Shown piece after piece: positions 59,599 to 64,000 of a stretch of DNA of 64,000 nucleotides (within the stretch, counting starts at the first letter, position 1; each line of letters begins with the position of its first letter). The notes under the pieces were generated by a model that searched no databases, was not told where the DNA came from, and worked only from the letters and a program-made list of their open reading frames with translations. Where the stretch lies: NCBI RefSeq assembly GCF_021596945.1, contig NZ_CP063779.1:375501-439500 (forward strand), given 5' to 3'. This DNA comes from Mongoliitalea daihaiensis. Its GTDB lineage: Bacteria; Bacteroidota; Bacteroidia; Cytophagales; Cyclobacteriaceae. Made by a program: the position numbers and the translations under genes.

Positions 59599-60042
59599 TT
59601 AGTTTATTTTCAACTTTCTCCAAGTATCTGATCTACCGAATGTTTTGACACCAACGAAGCCACGAATATCTAAAGTATTTTCATCCTTCATGGTGATAAC
59701 AGAACTGTAGGTATTTCCAGATTCAGGATCATAGATCGTTCCATCTTCCCAAACACCCTTTCCTTTGTAGGTAAAATCCTTCAACATTCTGTAACCTCTT
59801 AACGGCACATTCTTCATACTCTCATCGGGATTATTCACATCAGTCTTTGGTTTACCTGTATTTGGATCGTTTGGCTCTTTTAGCCATACGATTCTTCCGT
59901 AATACTTCCCATCAATATTATCAATTTTCACTCGGGCTTTTCCATGTCCTGGCTCCCATACCCCCACCAATGCATCTGCATCCTGGGCCATTACAAAAGC
60001 ACTACTGAATAGAAATGCTACAACTGCAAGTAACTTTTTCAT
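59599..60042 (-). CDS. DUF2147 family exported protein
   Basis: 147 aa from the ATG at 60042 (MKKLLAVVAFLFSSAFVMAQ, signal peptide). The mature part matches DUF2147: LVGVWEPGHGKARVKIDNID, YYGRIVWLKEPNDPNTGKP, MLKDFTYKGKGVWEDGTIYD and FGRSDTWRKLKIN. These are small periplasmic beta-barrel-like proteins of unknown function; in some bacteria they are tied to fatty-acid or carbon metabolism. It lies 9 bp from the start-side of the DUF6268 gene and is probably co-transcribed with it. Confidence 0.88.
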   Translation of the reverse strand: MKKLLAVVAFLFSSAFVMAQDADALVGVWEPGHGKARVKIDNIDGKYYGRIVWLKEPNDPNTGKPKTDVNNPDESMKNVPLRGYRMLKDFTYKGKGVWEDGTIYDPESGNTYSSVITMKDENTLDIRGFVGVKTFGRSDTWRKLKIN

Positions 60043-60065
60043 AGGTTTATTGTGTTTATCGTTTG

Positions 60066-60578
60066 TTATTTTATTCCAAGTTCGAAGGTAACCTTTACCA
60101 AAAACTGCACATTTCCCCAAAACTCCTCATCCAACAAATCAAAATCACCCACGAAGGTAATCCTGCCGTCATTGAAGGCATTTGCTAAATTCTCCTGCTT
60201 ATCGGCGATCGATAAAGAAATAGGAGAACCAACTTCAAATCCACGTTCATGCAAACCAACCCGCGTCATGGATGTATTTTGAGATGTGAGTTCAAATACC
60301 ATTTTCTCCAGTGCCGGTAATTCATCTCCATCCACCAAGGTGATTTCTACGGAAGCTACTTTAGCTTTAGAAACTTTCCCTTGTACTTCTCCTAATAGTT
60401 CATTGACATCAAACTCCCAAGTAGCTGTAGAGGAGTTAGCCCCTTCAAAAAGAGGACCTTCGGCAGTAAGCTCCAACTCAGGAGTTTCGACTATTACAGT
60501 CGTCAAATTGCCGGAACAAGCTGCCAATAAGAAGACTACAAGTGCGCTGATAGTCAGCGAGAGGATATATTTTTGCAT
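60066..60578 (-). CDS. Lipoprotein of unknown function
   Basis: 170 aa from the ATG at 60578 (MQKYILSLTISALVVFLLAA, lipobox LLAAC). The mature part is strand-rich with an acidic character (STATWEFDVNELLGEVQGKV, SVEITLVDGDELPALEKMVF, LVKVTFELGIK at the end), like an immunoglobulin-type sandwich. No family is recognised. It lies 23 bp upstream of the DUF2147 gene, so the three leftward genes are probably one operon. Confidence 0.68.
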   Translation of the reverse strand: MQKYILSLTISALVVFLLAACSGNLTTVIVETPELELTAEGPLFEGANSSTATWEFDVNELLGEVQGKVSKAKVASVEITLVDGDELPALEKMVFELTSQNTSMTRVGLHERGFEVGSPISLSIADKQENLANAFNDGRITFVGDFDLLDEEFWGNVQFLVKVTFELGIK

Positions 60579-60739
60579 ACGGTTTATGGTTAATTCTACG
60601 ACAGAACGCGCATTCAGATTCAAATAAATCAAGAATCTTACCAGTTTTAACTCCTACAAGTGAGCTCTTGTTCTTTGAATCTGATAATTTCGATATATTG
60701 AACCGACAAAAAAAGTACACAAACTCAAGATTCGCAACT

Positions 60740-62035
60740 ATGAGAACATATCTATTTGGATTCCTCCTGATTTTTTGCTTGCATTTAAGCCATGCTCAAT
60801 CCTTAAGCTCCTCTGAAGAAAGACTGATTGAAAAAGTAGAAAAAAACTATCAAGAGACCTTGGCTCTACTGGAAGAAACCGTGAATATCAATTCTGGAAC
60901 ATTTAATTTAGAGGGGGTTCGGACTGTTGGAAAAGTATTTGAGCGGGAGTTTGCCAACATAGGATTCACAACAGAATGGATCACTTTGCCTGATTCCTTG
61001 AAAAGAGCAGGACATTTTGTTGCCACTCGAAAAGGATCCAAAGGCAAGAAATTATTTTTCATCGGACACTTGGATACGGTTTTTGAAAAAGATATGCCAT
61101 TTTACCCTTTCACCTATGTGGATGAACATACCGCCAAAGGACAAGGAGCCAATGACATGAAAGGGGGAAATGTGATGATTTTTGCGACACTCAAAGCCTT
61201 GCATGAACTAGGACTCTTAGAAGACAGAACTGTTACGGTGTACTTTACAGGGGATGAAGAAAACGCTGGCAGCCCGAGTTGGGTCAGTAGACTGGATTTT
61301 GTAGAACGAGCTAAACTACATGATTATGCACTTGGTTACGAAACTGCCCAAGGCTTCAATATAGCAACCGTGGCCAGAAGAGGTGCAAGTGGGTGGACTT
61401 TAAAGACAACTGGAAGACAAGTACACTCTTCTGGCGTATTTCGTGAATCTGTAGGTTATGGAGCAATTTACGAAGCCGCAAGAATCTTGAATACCTTCCG
61501 CGAAGAATTAGCAGGAGAAGAGTACCTAACCTTCAATCCAGGTCAAATTATTGGCGGTTCGGATGTTGCTTACAATGAGGACACAGGAGAAGGCAGCGCT
61601 TTAGGCAAAACCAATATCGTAGCCAGAGAAGCATTGGTAACGGGTGATTTACGCTTTTTGGGTGAGGATCAAAAAGAAAAAGCTCGGGAAAAAATGACGG
61701 AAATCGTCGGTAGAAACCTCAATGGAACTACGGCAAGTATTACTTTCGAAGATGGCATTCCTTCCATGCCACCCACGGAAGGAAATTATGCTTTGGTAGA
61801 TATCCTTTCCAAAGTCAGCCAAGATATGGGATTTGGTGAGGTAAAAGCGGGAGATCCGGGTTCGAGAGGTGCTGGAGATATTTCTTATGTCGCAGACTAC
61901 TTGGATTGCATCGATGGACTGGGGGCTTCCGGTCGAGGAGCACATTCACCTGAGGAAACTATCAACATGAAGGAGTTTCCTGATTTATTGAAGCGATCGA
62001 CCGTGTTTGTATATCGCCTACTCCATGAATTATGA
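60740..62035 (+). CDS. Secreted M20-family metallopeptidase (glutamate carboxypeptidase-like)
   Basis: 431 aa from the ATG at 60740 (MRTYLFGFLLIFCLHLSHAQ, signal peptide). Dizinc M20 residues: LFFIGHLDTVFEKDMPF (His-x-Asp), GANDMKGGNVMIFAT (bridging Asp), FTGDEENAGSPSWVS (catalytic Glu and ligand Glu), and GASGRGAHSPEETINMK (late His). A dimerisation domain sits between about 215 and 330. It is the carboxypeptidase G2/ArgE-like type, cleaving an acyl-amino acid or dipeptide in the periplasm. It overlaps the next gene by 4 bp (ATGA). Confidence 0.92.
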   Translation: MRTYLFGFLLIFCLHLSHAQSLSSSEERLIEKVEKNYQETLALLEETVNINSGTFNLEGVRTVGKVFEREFANIGFTTEWITLPDSLKRAGHFVATRKGSKGKKLFFIGHLDTVFEKDMPFYPFTYVDEHTAKGQGANDMKGGNVMIFATLKALHELGLLEDRTVTVYFTGDEENAGSPSWVSRLDFVERAKLHDYALGYETAQGFNIATVARRGASGWTLKTTGRQVHSSGVFRESVGYGAIYEAARILNTFREELAGEEYLTFNPGQIIGGSDVAYNEDTGEGSALGKTNIVAREALVTGDLRFLGEDQKEKAREKMTEIVGRNLNGTTASITFEDGIPSMPPTEGNYALVDILSKVSQDMGFGEVKAGDPGSRGAGDISYVADYLDCIDGLGASGRGAHSPEETINMKEFPDLLKRSTVFVYRLLHEL

Positions 62036-62652
62036 GAAAAAATCTAGCCTACATTTTTGCGTTTATCAGCTGGTCTGCGGTGACTATGCAATATTGGATC
62101 ATGTTGGAAGCCAGTCCACTCTCTTGGGGAGCGGCTACCATTCGTTTTTTTAGTTTTTTCACAATTCTAACCAATACACTTTTAGCGCTTTACTTCAGTT
62201 CTCAGATTCATGGAGACCTTCACAACAGAGGAAAAATCTGGAAAAAGTCAGGCACTTTAACCGCTATCACTGTTTACATTTTGGTAGTTGGTCTCGTGTA
62301 TCAAGTTGTTTTACGCAGTATCTGGGACCCTCAGGGAATGGCCCGGGTCACAGATGAGTTGCTACACACGCTCAATCCCTTACTAGCGCTTATATTTTGG
62401 TGGTTGTTCGAAGACAAAAAAGCAGTTGAATGGAAGCAAGTCCCTTATTGGCTAATCTATCCCTTGGGATATTTTGTATACACAGTCATTCACGGGCAAA
62501 TCTCTGGATTCTATCCTTATCCTTTTGTGGATTTGAATACGATCAGTGTAGGGCAATTGGGCATAAACTTTCTTGTATTGGCTGTTGTCTTTATGGCAAT
62601 TTCAGGGTTATTGGTCTGGGTTGGGAAAAAGTCCAGTATGAGGCAAACATAG
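62032..62652 (+). CDS. Pr6Pr family membrane protein
   Basis: The protein has 206 aa with six hydrophobic segments (about 5-22, 38-56, 80-98, 110-125, 142-160 and 178-196). Family lines include IRFFSFFTILTNTLLALYF, DELLHTLNPLLALIFWWLFE and YPFVDLNTISVGQLGINFLV, as in the FAR-17a/AIG1-like 'Pr6Pr' proteins. The function is unknown. It is translationally coupled to the M20 peptidase. Confidence 0.85.
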   Translation: MRKNLAYIFAFISWSAVTMQYWIMLEASPLSWGAATIRFFSFFTILTNTLLALYFSSQIHGDLHNRGKIWKKSGTLTAITVYILVVGLVYQVVLRSIWDPQGMARVTDELLHTLNPLLALIFWWLFEDKKAVEWKQVPYWLIYPLGYFVYTVIHGQISGFYPYPFVDLNTISVGQLGINFLVLAVVFMAISGLLVWVGKKSSMRQT

Positions 62653-62980
62653 ATTTTTTAGATGCATTAATATTGCATTTCTTAAAAATTGATTCCCATA
62701 GGAAGAACATATTCTATTTTAAAAATTCATTATTTTTTGAGAGACCTATCTTTTTATTATTCAGAAATTACGCAGTCGAAATGTTTCTTAACTTATTTAG
62801 GATAGCATGGAATAGGAAGATAAAATTCTCCTTTTGAATGCATAAAATAATGAAAGTGTTTCATAAAGAGGAAATTAGATGTTAAATTTAGGAATATACT
62901 AGAACTTGAAACTCTTGTCAAGCTATTTTTTGGCACTAACATCTCATTTAAACTAAATATTAATTGTTAAAAAAAATCCT
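62653..62980. other. Gene-free leader of the last gene
   Basis: A/T-rich, with no ORF that I would support. TATTTTTTGG around 62924-62933 is a possible promoter-like box before the last gene, about 50 bp from its start. No hairpin with a T-run was seen after the Pr6Pr gene. Confidence 0.4.
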
Positions 62981-64000
62981 ATGAAACTACAAGAAATATT
63001 ATCCATAACTCTGATGTATTCGCTAAAGAAAAAAATGCTCTTTTCAAAACCGAAAATTAACTCATTGACTTCGGTTTCCTATGGTCTTATTTTAGGACTC
63101 TTATTTACCTTTAGTGTGTCTCAAGTGTTCGCCCAAAATGGATCTGACTGGGTAATTTCCACTGATTTCACTCCAAGATACACTTCTTTTTCAAATGATG
63201 GAAAATACATCATTCTTGAAAATGAGAATCAATATCAAGTGTGGAACCTTCAAAGTAAGCAGCAGGTACTTCAAGGCAATTACCGTAACAAAGTGGGTCG
63301 AAGTATCCCTGGTGTTGGGTTGACCGAAGGAAGTGCTTTTCTTTTATTTGAGCAAGAGGAAATTTTTCTACAGTTTGATTACACATTAGCTTTTACAACA
63401 GCTACTGCATTTGACCTGAATAACGGAAAAGAAAAGTGGGTAAAAAATGACTTGGATATTGGTATTTCAACAGTGGAATCCATTTATCAGATTTTTTCAA
63501 ACGCACAAAGACTAAGCCAGGATAAAGAAACGCTTTCCGAAGTGACGTTTTCTGCTGTTACGGGAATAAATACTGTTTCCAAAAAGAATAATATTCCGGT
63601 CAGTTATGTAGGGCACGATGAAAGGTTGAATAAGCTAATCACGTATTTTCCCGAAAAAAATGCCATCGCAGTAAATGGCAAGGACGGGCTGCAGTTATTA
63701 GAGATCGATTCGGGTGAAGTTTTGTGGCAACAACCAGAATTAAAAGGGGGATTGGGAGAAGTGTTTTACGAGCCCAACAATGACTTGATTATTGCAATCA
63801 GGGTAAGTCAGACAGAGCTTCAAAACATAGCGGGAAGACCAGAAGTGCAGGCTTTGAATGCCCAAAATGGGGATTTGATTTGGAGTTTAAAATACAGTGG
63901 TGACTTTATCCCAAGCACAGCATTTGTCAGGGAGAATGTTTTGCTTCTACCATATTTTGGATTGACATTGATCGATATCACAACAGGAGAAGAAATGGAT
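62981..64000 (+). CDS. Exported PQQ/WD-like beta-propeller protein (5' part, cut by window edge)
   Basis: From the ATG at 62981 the frame is open for 340 codons to the window edge. An unusually long N-terminus (about 30 residues before the hydrophobic SYGLILGLLFTFSVSQVFAQ stretch) precedes a likely signal-peptide cleavage after FAQ. The mature part has propeller-type repeats: FTPRYTSFSNDGKYIILENE, YQVWNLQSKQQVL, TAFDLNNGKEKWVKNDLDI, LLEIDSGEVLWQQPELKGG, ALNAQNGDLIWSLKYSGDF. The 'G-x-x-x-W' lines are those of PQQ-binding-like quinoprotein propellers. The function and full length are unknown. Confidence 0.8.
   Translation, partial: MKLQEILSITLMYSLKKKMLFSKPKINSLTSVSYGLILGLLFTFSVSQVFAQNGSDWVISTDFTPRYTSFSNDGKYIILENENQYQVWNLQSKQQVLQGNYRNKVGRSIPGVGLTEGSAFLLFEQEEIFLQFDYTLAFTTATAFDLNNGKEKWVKNDLDIGISTVESIYQIFSNAQRLSQDKETLSEVTFSAVTGINTVSKKNNIPVSYVGHDERLNKLITYFPEKNAIAVNGKDGLQLLEIDSGEVLWQQPELKGGLGEVFYEPNNDLIIAIRVSQTELQNIAGRPEVQALNAQNGDLIWSLKYSGDFIPSTAFVRENVLLLPYFGLTLIDITTGEEMD

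Noticed and set aside
1-64000. tRNA and rRNA genes
   Set aside because: I looked for T-loop words (GGTTCGAATCC and variants) with matching acceptor ends and for rRNA landmarks, and found none that hold. A covariance-model search would be decisive.

Overview
The window reads as chromosomal DNA of a Bacteroidota bacterium, most likely order Cytophagales and close to Cyclobacteriaceae (Algoriphagus/Belliella-like). This placement is inferred from gene content and promoter style, not from a search. The supporting evidence is: promoter boxes of the Bacteroidota type (TTG/TTTG, about 19 bp, TAnnTTTG) before rpsT, fabG, the DUF2795 gene and others; many short lipoprotein and signal-peptide genes; a LytS/LytTR pair; and families such as DUF4221, DUF2795, DUF1684, DUF349 and DUF6268. 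I saw no rRNA, tRNA, CRISPR array, phage or classical transposase gene.

Layout. 1-5.7 kb: a cut-off RluA-type pseudouridine synthase, a 114-bp tandem array, a HipA-like kinase with DUF3037, a PhoB/PhoR-type two-component pair and a DUF3108 protein. 5.8-16.4 kb: housekeeping (recA, a MacB-type permease, queA, ispD, a LiaF-like/LytS/LytTR envelope-stress operon, DUF2795, DUF349, ettA). 16.4-23 kb: accessory genes (two hydrolase-type secreted proteins, an XRE regulator with its membrane partner, an aminotransferase) and a 113-bp tandem array. 23.3-29.8 kb: a core block (rpsT, radC, DUF1684, pheT, a coiled-coil protein, zapA, rny). 29.8-34.8 kb: a RES toxin with a beheaded Xre antitoxin, a secreted protein, an EVE protein and a PHP/PolX protein.

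34.8-48.1 kb is the most unusual part. Two long arrays of direct repeats (about 130-bp units and about 180-bp units) each enclose one gene that carries a nuclease-like PD-(D/E)XK signature: an AAA/DUF4143 ATPase and a GxxExxY protein. Between them lie pruA, fabG, a frameshifted hipA remnant, small orphan ORFs, and an operon made of an SPFH protein, two paralogous PH-like membrane proteins, an alpha/beta hydrolase and an Arc-type DNA-binding protein. 48.1-64 kb: a YbbA/YbbP-type ABC exporter, a cluster of three lipoproteins (DUF4221, CxxC, propeller-like), a GDSL esterase, a GMC dehydrogenase with its small subunit, a VapBC-like pair, envelope proteins, an M20 peptidase, a Pr6Pr protein and the start of a large secreted beta-propeller protein.

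The recurring theme is repeats. There are four tandem arrays of 113-190 bp units. There is also a family of purine-rich 'tails' that always begin at the 3' end of a gene, in the same orientation as that gene, and sometimes supply its last codons and stop. Several toxin-antitoxin-like loci are present (HipA/DUF3037, RES/Xre, hipA remnant, VapBC), and two of them are visibly decaying.
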